Positions 36,074 to 45,963 of a stretch of DNA of 64,000 nucleotides are shown piece after piece. This stretch comes from DATMNI01 sp963817515. GTDB lineage: Bacteria > Acidobacteriota > Terriglobia > Bryobacterales > Bryobacteraceae. The notes under the pieces were generated by a model. That model saw only the letters and a list, made by a program, of their open reading frames with translations. It had not been told where the DNA came from and searched no databases. The position numbers were made by a program, and so were the translations under genes. Where the stretch lies: positions 186,001 to 250,000 of the forward strand of contig CAWFPJ010000001.1 of NCBI GenBank assembly GCA_963817515.1, written 5' to 3'. Position 1 is the stretch's first letter. Every line of letters starts with the position of its first letter.

Positions 36074-39000
36074 ATGATGAACCAGACGCGTCATTTCGTA
36101 TTCTCTCTGTTCTTGGCGATCGCGGGCACGGCCTGGGGACAGGCGACCGGTTCCGGAACCATCACCGGCACCGTCCACGATCCAAAGCAGGCTGCCGTTC
36201 CCGAAGCCGGCATCACCATTCACAACACGGACACTGGCATCGATCGAGCGGTGCAAACAAATGAACTGGGCTTCTACACGGCGCCCTTCCTGCCGCCCGG
36301 CAACTATGAGGTAACTGTTGCCAAGACGGGCTTCTCGAAGTTGGTCCGCAAAGACGTCACCCTGCAGGTGGGCCAGACCCTCACCCTTGACCTGGCTCTC
36401 TCGCTCCAGGCAACCTCCGAAACAGTCACGGTGACCGGAGAGGTTTCGGTGGTGGATACCGAGAAGACCGAGATGTCGCAGGTGGTCAGCCAGACGCAGA
36501 AAGACAACCTGCCGCTGGCCGGACGGCGCTGGGAGAGTTTCGCGCTTCTCACCCCCAACGTCACCACCGATGGCGGCACCGGCCTGGTTTCCTATCGCGG
36601 CATTTCCGGTCTCTACAACTCGAGCGCGGTGGATGGCGCCAACAACAACCAGGCCTTTTTTTCCGAAGAAAAGGGCCGCACCGCCACCGGCGTGCCCTAC
36701 GTCTACAGCATGGACTCCATCCAGGAGTTTCAAGTCACGTCCAGCAACTACAGCGCCGAGCTTGGCCAGGCCGCCGGCGGGGTAGTGAACGCGGTGACCA
36801 AATCGGGCGCCAACAGTTTTCACGGCGACCTGTTCTATTACCTGCGTTATCCTTCATTGAACGCGCTCGATCCACTCAACAAGTCGCACGGCATCTATTC
36901 GCAGCCGGTCCATCAGCAGCAGCAGTTCGGCGCCAGCGTGGGCGGCCCCATCCTCAGGGACAAGTTGTTCTTCTTTGCCACGTACGACGGCTCACGCAAG
37001 GTCAGCCCCATCACCTACGCCAGTTTCGCCACTTTTCCGCAGCCCTGTTCGGCGCCCATCACCGCCTCGCAATGCGCCGCCGCCAATCAGTTCTTCCAGT
37101 CGCAGCTCGGCACATATCCCAAGTTTTTCAGCCAGGACATCGCCTTCGGCAAACTGGACTACCAGGCGACTTCCCGCAACCACCTGAGCAGTTCATTCAA
37201 TTTCGACAACTTCCGCTCGCCCAATTCGTATGGGACTTCGACCACCAACAACAACACGTCCATTTCGCAGAGCGGCTTTTCGGCCACCCATGAGCGCATC
37301 TTCGTGGCCTCCTGGGATTCCACCATCACCTCCACCATGCTCAACAATTTCCGGTTTCAATGGTCGCGCGATCTGGAGATTCAGGGCGCCAACGGCACCG
37401 CGCCCAGCGTAAGCGTGGCCAACGTGATGGCCTACGGAATGCCCAATGCGCTTCCGCGTCCCGCTTTCCCGGATGAACATCGCCTGCAGTTTTCCGATGT
37501 CCTCTCGAAGAGCAAAGGCCGCCATACTTTCAAGATGGGTGCCGACTTCAACGCCATCCATGAACTGCTGATCAATCTCTTCCAGGGTGGCGGCGTTTAC
37601 ACTTATTCGGGAACCGCCGCCTTCAACAACTGGGTGGCCGACGTGGCCGGAATCAACCTCGGCGACGGCCTTACAGGCAGGCACTTCAGCACGTTCGTAC
37701 AGGTGACCGACCCGGTGACGGGCGTGGGTAAGGACGACTTTTACGACAACGATTTCGCCGGGTTTTTCGAGGACAGTTTCAAGGCGCGCTCCAACCTGAC
37801 GTTCAACCTGGGAGTTCGCTACGACGTACAGGTGATTCCCCATCCGCCCAAGCCCAATACCAATACGCCCCTGACTACTCTGTACACGTCGACCATCAAC
37901 ATCGACAAGAACAACTTCGCTCCGCGCCTGGGCATGGCCTGGTCCGTCGGCAAGGGCACGGTCGTCCGGGCCGGTTACGGAATTTTCTACGGCAAGACCT
38001 CCAACAGCACCTACTATGCGACGCGCGTGGAGAACGGCGTCATCCAGCAGACATACAATTGCAATCCCACCACCTGCCCGGCCCTGCTCTTCCCCAACCT
38101 GATTTTCACGCCGCCCGGCGGCAAGCCGCAGGCCCCGTTCGCCGGAGCGCTGACCCCGCAGGTGGTCCCATTCACGCCGGGCGGCAACACGGCCACGGCG
38201 CGCGGCCAGTCTCCGGACTGGGTCAACCCCATGGTGCATGAAGGCGAGGTGACGGTGGAGCATCAACTCCCGGGCAACATCAGCGTTTCGGCCAGCTACG
38301 TTTTCAGCCGCGCCCTGCGCCTGCCCATCTTCGTGGACACCAACATTGCGCCTTCCACAACCACCAAAACCTACGACGTCACCAACGCATCGGGCGCCAC
38401 GCAGAGTACGCTTACCGAGCCGTTTTACACCGGCCGGATCGATCCCACGGGGCCCATACTGACCGGCTTCAGCGACGTGAACTCCTGGTACCACAGCCTG
38501 GTGCTGACGTTCAAAAAACGCATGGATCACGGCCTGGAATTCTTAACCAATTACACGCTGAGCCGAGCCACCGACGGCGGCCAGGCGCAGGGACAGTTCG
38601 GCACGTTCAACGGCACCATTTCGGCGCTCGATCCCTACAACCGGAAACTGGAATACGGCCTGTCGGATCTGAATCAACGGCACCGCTTCGTGGGCAATGT
38701 GGTCTGGGTTCCGCAGTTCACGGCCAAGATCGCCAATCCTGCCGCACGGGCCATTCTGAACGGCTTCCGATTCTCCTCGGTTGTGCTGGTGGCCACCGGC
38801 CAACCGGTCACCGGGGTTATAAACGGATCGCCATCGGGCGGACCTGCGGGCGGCCTCACGGGCGCGGTGGTGAACAACTCCGGCACGGCGCAATCCGCCT
38901 CGCGGGTTCCAGGAGAGCCGCGCAATTCATTTACCGGTCCCGGCGTCGCCAACGTCGATTTCCGGATCGGCAGGGAGTTCCGGATCGCCGAAAAGATGCG

Positions 39001-39220
39001 GCTCTCGCTGGTGGGCGAAGCCTTCAACGTTTTCAATTTCACCAACTTCTTCGGCGTCAATAACACGCAATACAATTTCACCGCCGCCGGCACCGGCCTG
39101 TGCGCCGGCCACACCAACAATTGTGTGGTCGCGAATCCGGCATTCTTCACGCCCACCTCATCCAATAACAATTTGTACGGCGCGCGGCAGTTGCAGATCT
39201 CGGGGCGGCTCACATTCTGA
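36074..39220 (+). CDS. TonB-dependent receptor with carboxypeptidase-regulatory-like domain
   Basis: The start is ATG 36074 (next codon also ATG), with GGGAG six bases upstream and a signal peptide (HFVFSLFLAIAGTAWGQ). Residues about 28-110 are the CarboxypepD_reg-like domain (GTITGTVHDPKQAAVPEAGITI...NELGFYTAPFLPPGNYEV). A plug domain follows (SAVDGANNNQAFF, IQEFQVTSSNYSAELGQAAGGVVNAVTKSG) and then an outer membrane beta-barrel ending in an aromatic-terminated strand (LQISGRLTF). About 1048 residues. These Acidobacteriota receptors are thought to import oligosaccharides or other large ligands, which fits the secreted hydrolases in the window. The ligand is unknown. Its stop lies one base from the convergent eutC stop. 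Confidence 0.93.
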   Translation: MMNQTRHFVFSLFLAIAGTAWGQATGSGTITGTVHDPKQAAVPEAGITIHNTDTGIDRAVQTNELGFYTAPFLPPGNYEVTVAKTGFSKLVRKDVTLQVGQTLTLDLALSLQATSETVTVTGEVSVVDTEKTEMSQVVSQTQKDNLPLAGRRWESFALLTPNVTTDGGTGLVSYRGISGLYNSSAVDGANNNQAFFSEEKGRTATGVPYVYSMDSIQEFQVTSSNYSAELGQAAGGVVNAVTKSGANSFHGDLFYYLRYPSLNALDPLNKSHGIYSQPVHQQQQFGASVGGPILRDKLFFFATYDGSRKVSPITYASFATFPQPCSAPITASQCAAANQFFQSQLGTYPKFFSQDIAFGKLDYQATSRNHLSSSFNFDNFRSPNSYGTSTTNNNTSISQSGFSATHERIFVASWDSTITSTMLNNFRFQWSRDLEIQGANGTAPSVSVANVMAYGMPNALPRPAFPDEHRLQFSDVLSKSKGRHTFKMGADFNAIHELLINLFQGGGVYTYSGTAAFNNWVADVAGINLGDGLTGRHFSTFVQVTDPVTGVGKDDFYDNDFAGFFEDSFKARSNLTFNLGVRYDVQVIPHPPKPNTNTPLTTLYTSTINIDKNNFAPRLGMAWSVGKGTVVRAGYGIFYGKTSNSTYYATRVENGVIQQTYNCNPTTCPALLFPNLIFTPPGGKPQAPFAGALTPQVVPFTPGGNTATARGQSPDWVNPMVHEGEVTVEHQLPGNISVSASYVFSRALRLPIFVDTNIAPSTTTKTYDVTNASGATQSTLTEPFYTGRIDPTGPILTGFSDVNSWYHSLVLTFKKRMDHGLEFLTNYTLSRATDGGQAQGQFGTFNGTISALDPYNRKLEYGLSDLNQRHRFVGNVVWVPQFTAKIANPAARAILNGFRFSSVVLVATGQPVTGVINGSPSGGPAGGLTGAVVNNSGTAQSASRVPGEPRNSFTGPGVANVDFRIGREFRIAEKMRLSLVGEAFNVFNFTNFFGVNNTQYNFTAAGTGLCAGHTNNCVVANPAFFTPTSSNNNLYGARQLQISGRLTF

Positions 39221-39221
39221 T

Positions 39222-39917
39222 TCAGGTGAGCAGCCCCACATCCTCCTTCAGACCTACGCCCGACAACTTCCGCACTCGCGCCTCACGCATCAAAAAATGC
39301 AGCTTGTGCACCGCCGCGCGATAACCGATTCCCTCCGTCCGCACGTTCGAGATGCAATTGCGCTCCGCATCCGTGCGCCCCGGGCGCGGGTCCCATGTCA
39401 GATAGATGCCCAGGCTGTCGGGCGACGTCAGGCCCGGCCGTTCGCCGATCAGGACCACTACCTGCCGCGCCCCCAGCCCCTGGCCGATTTCGTCTCCAAT
39501 GGCCACGCGCCCCTGCAGCACCACGGTCAATGGCGCCATCCGCCAATCCTCATCGCGCAGCACGCCGTTCAAAGCCTCCAGCAAAGCCGCGGCATGATGA
39601 TGCACGGCAGGCGCGGACAATCCGTCCGCAATCACGATGGCCGCATCGTAATCGCTTCTGACCATAAGTTCAAGCGACGCGTCACTCAGCCTCCGGCCCA
39701 GGTCGGGACGCCGCAAATACGTTACGCGATCGGGCGCCGCGCTATGCAACAGCAGGTGCGGTACACCTAGCGAAGCCGGGTCCAAGCTCTCATACACCGC
39801 ATCGCGCGCGCGGGCGTGGTCCAGTTGAAAGCGCAGCAACTCGGCCGTGGGCAGGCTGTGGCCCGTCCGCCCCAGCGCCACGCGGGCGGGCGTGAATCGT
39901 CTCAGGTCAAAAGCCAT
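39222..39917 (-). CDS. eutC: Ethanolamine ammonia-lyase small subunit EutC
   Basis: The 231-residue subunit of the adenosylcobalamin-dependent lyase converts ethanolamine to acetaldehyde and ammonia. Typical stretches are FQLDHARARDAVYESL, IVIADGLSAPAVHHHA, VVVLIGERPGLTSPDSLGIYLTWDPRPGRTDAERNCISN and the C-terminal Gly/Leu tail. The gene overlaps the end of eutB by 16 bases. No carboxysome-like shell genes accompany it, so the enzyme probably acts freely in the cytoplasm to release nitrogen or carbon. Confidence 0.95.
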   Translation of the reverse strand: MAFDLRRFTPARVALGRTGHSLPTAELLRFQLDHARARDAVYESLDPASLGVPHLLLHSAAPDRVTYLRRPDLGRRLSDASLELMVRSDYDAAIVIADGLSAPAVHHHAAALLEALNGVLRDEDWRMAPLTVVLQGRVAIGDEIGQGLGARQVVVLIGERPGLTSPDSLGIYLTWDPRPGRTDAERNCISNVRTEGIGYRAAVHKLHFLMREARVRKLSGVGLKEDVGLLT

Positions 39918-41217
39918 TTCAGGTCAATAGCCATTTCGGTCGCAGCGGGCAACAGTTCCGGACGGCGTTCCAGCCAGGCTTCGAACTCCGGCGCGGGCTT
40001 CAACCCCAGCACCGAACGCAGGTACAGCGCGTCGTGAAAACTGGTGCTCTGGTAGTGCAGCATCACGTCGTCGGCGCCGGGCACGCCCATGATGTAGTTG
40101 CAGCCGGCCACGCCCAGCATGGTCAGCAGCGCGTCCATATCGTCCTGGTCGGCCTCGGCGTGGTTGGTGTAGCAGATGTCGCAGCCCATCGGCACGCCCA
40201 GCAGTTTGCCGCAGAAGTGGTCTTCCAGGCCGGCGCGCATGAATCTGCTTGCCGTCGTACAGATACTCCGGCCCGATGAAGCCCACCACCGAATTCACCA
40301 GCAGCGGTTGGTACCGCCGCGCCACCGCATAGGCGCGCGCCTCGCAGGTCTGCTGGTCCACGCCGTGGTGCGCGTTGGCCGAAAGCGCGCTTCCCTGCCC
40401 CGTCTCGAAGTACATCACGTGCGCGCCGCGTTTGAGCTCACGCGCGGCTTGACACGCTTCATCCAGCATCGCCAGGTCGATCCCGAAAGCCGTGTTGGCC
40501 GCCTCGGTCCCGGCGATCGATTGGAACACCAGGTCCACCGGCGCGCCGCGCCGCAGCGCCTGCATCTGCGTGGTCACATGCGCCAGCACGCAGATCTGGG
40601 TGGGGATCTGGTAACGTTCGCGAACGCCGTCCAGCATCCGCAGCAGCGCCTCCACTGTGGCCACGTTATCGGTCGCGGGATTGACTCCGATCACCGCATC
40701 GCCGTTGCCATAGCAGAGCCCGTCCAGCACGCTGGCGGCGATTCCCTTCAGGTCGTCGGTGGGATGGTTCGGCTGCAAACGCGTCGAAAGCCGCCCCGCC
40801 AGGCCAATGGTGGAACGGAACCGCGTCACTACGCGGCACTTTGCGCCCACCGTCACCAGGTCCTGCAGCCGCATGATCTTGGAAACAGCCGCAGCCATTT
40901 CGGGTGTCACTCCCGGCGGCCAGCGCCGTCAGGCGCCCCGTGGTGGCCTGCTCCGAAAGCAGCCAGTCGCGAAATTCTCCCACGGTCAGGTGCGCTACCG
41001 GGGAGAAGGCCGCGGCATCGTGCGAGTCGCAGATCAGCCGCGTGACTTCGTCCTCTTCGTACGGGATCAGCGGCTCGGCCAGGAAAGCTTTCAACGGCAC
41101 ATCCGCCAGCGCCATCTGGGCGCGGGCCCGCTGCTCTGCGTTGGCCGCGGCCACGCCGGCCAGCTCATCGCCGGATCGCAACGGGGACGCCTTGCCCAAC
41201 AGTTCCCGCAGGTTCAT
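39902..41217 (-). CDS. eutB: Ethanolamine ammonia-lyase large subunit EutB, two frameshifts
   Basis: Three successive frames give one EutB of about 437 residues. The N-terminus is MNLRELLGKASPLRSGDELAGVAA. The centre runs TPEMAAAVSKIMRLQDLV...FRSTIGLAGRLSTRLQPNHPTDD to FIGPEYLYDGKQI. The C-terminus is RAGLEDHFCGKLLGVPMGCDICYTNHAEADQDDMD. One extra base near 40910 and one near 40242 must be removed. It binds cobalamin with EutC and carries the ethanolamine site. Its ATG overlaps the permease stop as ATGA. Conservation across both breaks favours sequencing error; if the shifts are real the pathway would be dead although eutC and eat look intact. Confidence 0.94.
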
Positions 41218-42641
41218 GGCGTCGCGTTTTCCTTCTGATGTAGCATAGCCGCTTCCTCCTCGGGAGCCAATACCAGCCGGTGCCGCGCATGCACCGCATA
41301 GTAAACCAACCCCAGCAGGAACCAGACCGCCGCGCCGATCACTCCTTTGTTATAGTCCGGATTGCGGAAGAGAGTCGCCAGCGTCAACCCTGCAATCAGC
41401 ACCGCCACCGCGGCCCCCGCAATGCCCACCGGGCTCACGTACGGCCTCTCCATTTTCGGAAACCGCAGCCGCAGCACGATGAACGAAACCATTTGCAGAA
41501 TGTATGCCAGCACTGCGCCGAACACCGCCATGTTGAGCAGGATGGCGCCCACCGGGCTGCCCTCGGGCGACAGATGAATCCCGAGCGCCACCAGGAACCC
41601 CAGCGCCGACCCCGCCAGCAGCGCCCGATGCGGAGTATTCCGCGTCCGATGCGTCACCGAAAGCCAAGTCGGGAAGTAGCCGGCGCGCGAGAGCGAATAG
41701 ATCTGCCGGCCATACGCAAAGATGATGGTGTGGAAGCTCGCCACCAGGCCCGTGCAGGCCACCAGTGCCAGCACCCGCGTCTTCATGCCCTGTCCAAAGA
41801 TGGTCTGAAAACCCAGGAACAGCGGCTCGTTCGACTTCGCCACCACCGCCGCCCCCGGCGCGATTCCGGCGCTTAGAATCACCGTCAGGAAGGAGATCGC
41901 AATGAGCGTGATCAGCCCATACATAATGCCGCGCGGCATGTCGCGTTTAGGGTCGTGGCTCTCTTCGGCGGCCAGCGGCAGTTGCTCAATTCCCAGGTAC
42001 AGCCACAGCGCGAAGGGCAGTTCCAGAAAGGCCGCGTTGGCTCTGTTGGTGCCCGGCGGAAAGTACGGTGTGGCCCAGCGTGCCAGATCGAAATGCGGCG
42101 CTGCCCCCACCCAGAAAACCAACAATACGGCCATCGCCACCAGCGTCACCGCTACCGAAACATGGAAGGTCATTTCCACGCCCCAAACGTTCAGAGCCAC
42201 GAACACTCCGTAGCACAGCAGCCACCATACCGGTTCCCACACGTGTGCCGTACCGAAGACCGCGCCCAGGTATCCGCCGATCCCCACCACGATCACCGCG
42301 GGCGTCAGGATGTACTCCATATTTTCCGCCAGGCCGGTAATGTAACCGCCCCATGGCCCCATCGCCGTGCGCGCGAAAGAATAGGCGCCCCCGGCGTGCG
42401 GCAGCGCCGGAGACATCTCCGCGATGGAAAAGCAGAGCCCGATGTACATGACGGTCATCACGGTCACGGCCAGCAGCATGCCGCCGAATCCGCCGGCCGT
42501 GAGGCCAAAATTCCAGCCGAAGAAATCGCCCGAGATCACGGCGCCCACGCCCATGGCCCAGAGATGCATCACACGCGCGTGCCGGCGCAAACGGCGCTGC
42601 CCCAGGTACTCGGCACCGGCGGGCGTGTAAGTGGTCTTCAC
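41214..42641 (-). CDS. eat: Ethanolamine permease (APC superfamily)
   Basis: The 475-residue transporter has 12 hydrophobic segments. It shows the APC signature near the N-terminus (MGVGAVISGDFFGWNFGLTAGGFGGML) and SPALPHAGGAYSFARTAMGPWGGYITGLAENMEYILTPA, which matches ethanolamine permeases. It heads the operon eat-eutB-eutC with a four-base ATGA overlap to eutB, so uptake and breakdown are coupled. The divergent TPR gene starts 68 bases away. No EutR-type regulator is adjacent. Confidence 0.9.
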   Translation of the reverse strand: MKTTYTPAGAEYLGQRRLRRHARVMHLWAMGVGAVISGDFFGWNFGLTAGGFGGMLLAVTVMTVMYIGLCFSIAEMSPALPHAGGAYSFARTAMGPWGGYITGLAENMEYILTPAVIVVGIGGYLGAVFGTAHVWEPVWWLLCYGVFVALNVWGVEMTFHVSVAVTLVAMAVLLVFWVGAAPHFDLARWATPYFPPGTNRANAAFLELPFALWLYLGIEQLPLAAEESHDPKRDMPRGIMYGLITLIAISFLTVILSAGIAPGAAVVAKSNEPLFLGFQTIFGQGMKTRVLALVACTGLVASFHTIIFAYGRQIYSLSRAGYFPTWLSVTHRTRNTPHRALLAGSALGFLVALGIHLSPEGSPVGAILLNMAVFGAVLAYILQMVSFIVLRLRFPKMERPYVSPVGIAGAAVAVLIAGLTLATLFRNPDYNKGVIGAAVWFLLGLVYYAVHARHRLVLAPEEEAAMLHQKENATP

Positions 42642-42674
42642 GAATAACCATCATAATAAACCGTTGGTATTGGA

Positions 42675-42703
42675 TTGACATGCTAACGAATTAGTACTAT
42701 AAA
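42675..42703 (+). promoter_or_regulatory. Sigma-70 type promoter of the TPR gene
   Basis: TTGACA (42675-42680), a 17-base spacer and TATAAA (42698-42703). The -10 ends six bases before the ATG at 42710, so the transcript should begin at the start codon (leaderless). Confidence 0.7.
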
Positions 42704-42709
42704 TTCAAG

Positions 42710-43864
42710 ATGTCCGTCTGCACGATTGCTGGATTGATTTTGCTGTATGCCTGTGGCTGCGCCCGAGGGCAGGATGCTCCTCAAGCCGACCCTGCCACAG
42801 CCATCCCGCCGCTGCTCAAGGAGGGCGACGCCTTCTACCTGAAGGGCGACTATGAAGCCGCCCGGCAGTCTTTCGCCAAAGCCTGGGAGTTCGCGCAACA
42901 GACGCCCAATGACAACCCGGTCCGCTATGACATCTGCAAGCGGCTCACCTCGGTGCGCGCGGCGGCTGGAGAATTCGCCGATGCCGACAACTGGCTGCAA
43001 CAGGCGGTCACGTGGCGCGAAAACATCCTGGGCCAGAAGGACGCCGCGATTCCCGACGACCTGGTAATCTCTGTCAACCTGTGCCGCGGCATGAAGGATT
43101 TCGACCGCGCGCTGTACATCATGCAGCGCGTCCGCAGCCTGCACGTGGCGGCCTTCACTATGAACAGCACTCCGGTGGCTGACGATTTCAGCCGCACCGC
43201 CCAAATCTATCTCGACCAGAAAAACGCCGAGAGCGCCATCAATTCGCTGAACGCGGCGGTGGAAATCCGCACCAGGCTGAACAATCCCCTGCACCCTTCC
43301 CTGATCCCCGATCTGGACCGCCTCGGCGAACTCTACATCACGGTCCGTGCCTACGACAAAGCGGAGGACGCCTACCGTCATGTGCTGGTGATTCGCGAAA
43401 CCCTGTACGGCAAAACGCACGCCGACCTCATCTCCACCGTGGATGGCCTGGCATACGCCATCTTCGGCCAGAAGAAGTACGACGCAGCCGAACCCGTCTA
43501 CCAGCGCCTGATTTCGCTGTGGGAAGAGTCTGTCGGCAAGGATCACCCGATGGTCGCCGTGGCCCTCGACAAGGTCGCCGTGTTCTACGCGGACCAGAAG
43601 AAGTTCGATGAGGCCCGCGCCGCGCTCGAGCGCTCCACCGCCATCCGCGCCCACTTTCTGGCCACCGGTCTTTCGCAGCAGGCCACCGAGGAGTTTTCCG
43701 AAAATCACCTGGACCGGGCCAAAGCCTTCTACGTGCGGGCCCTCGCGATCCTGGACCCGCCCAACCCCGTCAACCAGGATCTGCGCGCCCAGCTTGAAAG
43801 TATTCTGAAGAGTTTCGACCAGCCGCCGGCGCCATCCAAGTCCACGCCCAAAAGGAAAAAGTAG
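42710..43864 (+). CDS. Secreted tetratricopeptide repeat protein
   Basis: The 384-residue protein has a short signal-like N-terminus (MSVCTIAGLILLYACGCARGQ). The Cys residues in YACGCA could make it a lipoprotein, though the lipobox is not standard. About six TPR-like units follow, including kinesin-light-chain-type repeats (DKAEDAYRHVLVIRETLYGKTHADL, DAAEPVYQRLISLWEESVGKDHPMV). The C-terminus is Pro/Lys rich. It probably mediates protein-protein contacts outside the cytoplasm; no partner is identified. A near-consensus promoter lies immediately upstream with no room for a ribosome binding site. Confidence 0.85.
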   Translation: MSVCTIAGLILLYACGCARGQDAPQADPATAIPPLLKEGDAFYLKGDYEAARQSFAKAWEFAQQTPNDNPVRYDICKRLTSVRAAAGEFADADNWLQQAVTWRENILGQKDAAIPDDLVISVNLCRGMKDFDRALYIMQRVRSLHVAAFTMNSTPVADDFSRTAQIYLDQKNAESAINSLNAAVEIRTRLNNPLHPSLIPDLDRLGELYITVRAYDKAEDAYRHVLVIRETLYGKTHADLISTVDGLAYAIFGQKKYDAAEPVYQRLISLWEESVGKDHPMVAVALDKVAVFYADQKKFDEARAALERSTAIRAHFLATGLSQQATEEFSENHLDRAKAFYVRALAILDPPNPVNQDLRAQLESILKSFDQPPAPSKSTPKRKK

Positions 43865-43884
43865 CGTCCGGAAATCAACCGCTC

Positions 43885-44535
43885 TTAGGAAATCACGCCC
43901 TTACGCACCGCATAGAGAATCAGCTCCGGCACGGTATGCAGGTTCAGCTTCTCCATCAGATTCCCGCGATGGGTTTCCACGGTGTACAGACTCAGATTCA
44001 ACATGGCCGCCATTTCCTTGTTGCTCTTTCCCTCGGCAAGCAGCTGCAGAATTTCCCGCTCCCTGTTAGTCAGCAGTTCGTAGCTGTCCTCAATCTCGCG
44101 GTCCTGCAACTGGCGCACGTAATCTTCCACCAGCATCCGGCTCACCGCCGGGCTGAAGAAGGCCTTGCCCGAGTGCACCGCGCGCACGGCCGCAATCAGG
44201 TCCGATTCAGCCGACTCCTTCAGCAGATACCCGCGGGCTCCCGCCTTCAGCGCGCGCAAAACGTAGCTCTCGTCGGAATGCATGCTGAGGATCACGATGC
44301 TGGTGTCGGGCAGCGCCGCGGTGAGCTGGCGCGAGGCTTCGATGCCGTTGAGATTCGGCATCCCGATATCCATCACCACCACCTCGGGCAGTTGCTGCTG
44401 GGCCAGCGCCACCGCCTGGCGTCCATCCGAAGCTTCTCCCACCACTTCAAAATCCGGCTGCCGCTCAAGCACCAGGCGCAGTCCGGTGCGCATCACGGAA
44501 TGGTCGTCTGCAAGTAGAATTCGAATCTGGCTCAT
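43885..44535 (-). CDS. NarL/FixJ-family response regulator
   Basis: The 216-residue protein has a receiver domain with acidic pair Asp10-Asp11, phospho-acceptor Asp56 (VVMDIGMPN), Ser and Lys switch residues (ILSMHS, LLKESAES) and a C-terminal LuxR-type helix-turn-helix (LTNREREILQLLAEGKSNKEMAAMLNLSLYTVETH). Its ATG overlaps the histidine kinase stop as ATGA, so the two form a pair. Targets are unknown. Confidence 0.95.
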   Translation of the reverse strand: MSQIRILLADDHSVMRTGLRLVLERQPDFEVVGEASDGRQAVALAQQQLPEVVVMDIGMPNLNGIEASRQLTAALPDTSIVILSMHSDESYVLRALKAGARGYLLKESAESDLIAAVRAVHSGKAFFSPAVSRMLVEDYVRQLQDREIEDSYELLTNREREILQLLAEGKSNKEMAAMLNLSLYTVETHRGNLMEKLNLHTVPELILYAVRKGVIS

Positions 44536-45929
44536 AGGCTGCCGGCTGGTTTCAGGCTTTCGGACGAACTCTTCATGGGCAGGAAAATCGAGATTGTGGT
44601 TCCACGGCCGGGCGCGGACTCCACCCGGAAAACACCCGCCAGATTACGCGCGCGTTCCTCCATTCCTAGTATGCCCATGCCTTTGTCGTCGCGTGGATTG
44701 AAGCCCACGCCGTCGTCCTGAATCACCACCCTCACTCCCGCTTCTTCGCGCCGCACCGTCACCTTCACGGTGGCCGCTTTGGCGTGGCGCGTGGCATTGT
44801 GCAGGGCCTCCTGCACAACGCGGTAGATGCAGGTGCGGTAGTCGTCGGGAAGGTCGTCGGGCACGTCCTCGGCGTCCACCCTGACTTTGGTTCCGGTGCG
44901 GCGGGCCACTTCCCGCGCCTGCCATTTCAGGGCCGGCACCAGTCCCAGGTCGTCCAGCATGGAAGGCCGCAGCAGCAGCGCCATATTGCGCACCAGCCCC
45001 ACATTGCTCTCGGCAAGTTGGCGGACCTCTTGCACCCGGCGGTGAAGCGCATCGTTTCCCGCCGGCAATACGGAATCGAGATTTCCCAATTCCACCAGCA
45101 GCGCCGACATGGCCTGGCCCACCTCATCATGCAATTCACGCGAGAGCTTCCGGCGCTCCTCTTCCTGCGCCGATACCAGCCTGGCCGAAAGGCGGTGCAG
45201 TTCCTCGCGCGCCAGCACGACTTCCTTGTAGCGGGCTTCGGACTCGCGCTCTAAAGCCTGCACCCGCCTTACGCTGAAGAGGGCCAGCGCCAGGCCGAAG
45301 AGGATGGTCAGCAGCGCCGTGAGCACCAGTTCCCGGCGGAAATCCACGAAGACCCGCGCCAGGTTGTTTTCGCCCACGCCAAGCTGCCGGGTATCGATCT
45401 GGCTGATGCGTTCGGCAAGCTGCACCAGTTGCTGGTGCCGCGGCAGCATCTGGCCGCCGATGAACTCGCCGCCGCGCAGGCGGCGAGTCTCCGCGTCCCA
45501 GTGAAGCACGGGTTCCACGGCGCTGAAATAGGCATTCAGATCGCGGAGCAGCTCGTCCACCGCGGCCGATTCCTCGGGCGGAAGGTTTTTGCGATACTGC
45601 TCGAGCGCGGCGGCCATCTCATTTTCGGTCTTCAACACTTCGGTGCGCCGGCGCTCGGCAAGTTGCGGGTCGGTATTGAGCAGGTAGTCGCGAACATCGA
45701 TGCTGGAACGGTAAAGATCCGATCGCAGCCGGTCCAGAATGGCGTCCCGCCTCAGAAATTCCTGGCGAATGCTGACATTGCTGGATTGGATTCGCTCGAG
45801 CGCGCGGTTGGCGCTGGAGGCGATTACGATCATGAGCACCAGCAGGCTGCCGAACCCCACCCACAGTACGGCCCGGCTGGACATCAGCAGTTTGGTGAGT
45901 GCGCGGGGACCGGACACCGGTGCGGACAT
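44532..45929 (-). CDS. Membrane sensor histidine kinase (HisKA_3, NarX/DesK type)
   Basis: The 465-residue kinase has transmembrane helix 1 near residues 18-40 (AVLWVGFGSLLVLMIVIASS), a helical CHASE3-like extracytoplasmic region to about 190 and helix 2 (LVLTALLTILFGLALALFSV). A coiled coil, the dimerisation/phosphoacceptor box RELHDEVGQAMSALL and an ATPase domain with NATRHAKA, DDGVGF and GMGILGMEERA follow. It phosphorylates the response regulator encoded next to it. A TATAAT at 45943..45938 ends eight bases before the ATG, so the leader would be absent or 1-2 bases. The ligand is unknown. Confidence 0.95.
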   Translation of the reverse strand: MSAPVSGPRALTKLLMSSRAVLWVGFGSLLVLMIVIASSANRALERIQSSNVSIRQEFLRRDAILDRLRSDLYRSSIDVRDYLLNTDPQLAERRRTEVLKTENEMAAALEQYRKNLPPEESAAVDELLRDLNAYFSAVEPVLHWDAETRRLRGGEFIGGQMLPRHQQLVQLAERISQIDTRQLGVGENNLARVFVDFRRELVLTALLTILFGLALALFSVRRVQALERESEARYKEVVLAREELHRLSARLVSAQEEERRKLSRELHDEVGQAMSALLVELGNLDSVLPAGNDALHRRVQEVRQLAESNVGLVRNMALLLRPSMLDDLGLVPALKWQAREVARRTGTKVRVDAEDVPDDLPDDYRTCIYRVVQEALHNATRHAKAATVKVTVRREEAGVRVVIQDDGVGFNPRDDKGMGILGMEERARNLAGVFRVESAPGRGTTISIFLPMKSSSESLKPAGSL

Positions 45930-45937
45930 GCGCTTAC

Positions 45938-45943
45938 ATTATA
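45938..45943 (-). promoter_or_regulatory. -10 box (TATAAT) of the histidine kinase gene
   Basis: Perfect TATAAT on the minus strand eight bases before the kinase ATG. No clear -35 was found. It suggests a leaderless or almost leaderless transcript. Confidence 0.45.
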
Positions 45944-45963
45944 GAAGCGCAAGTCTGACGAGT

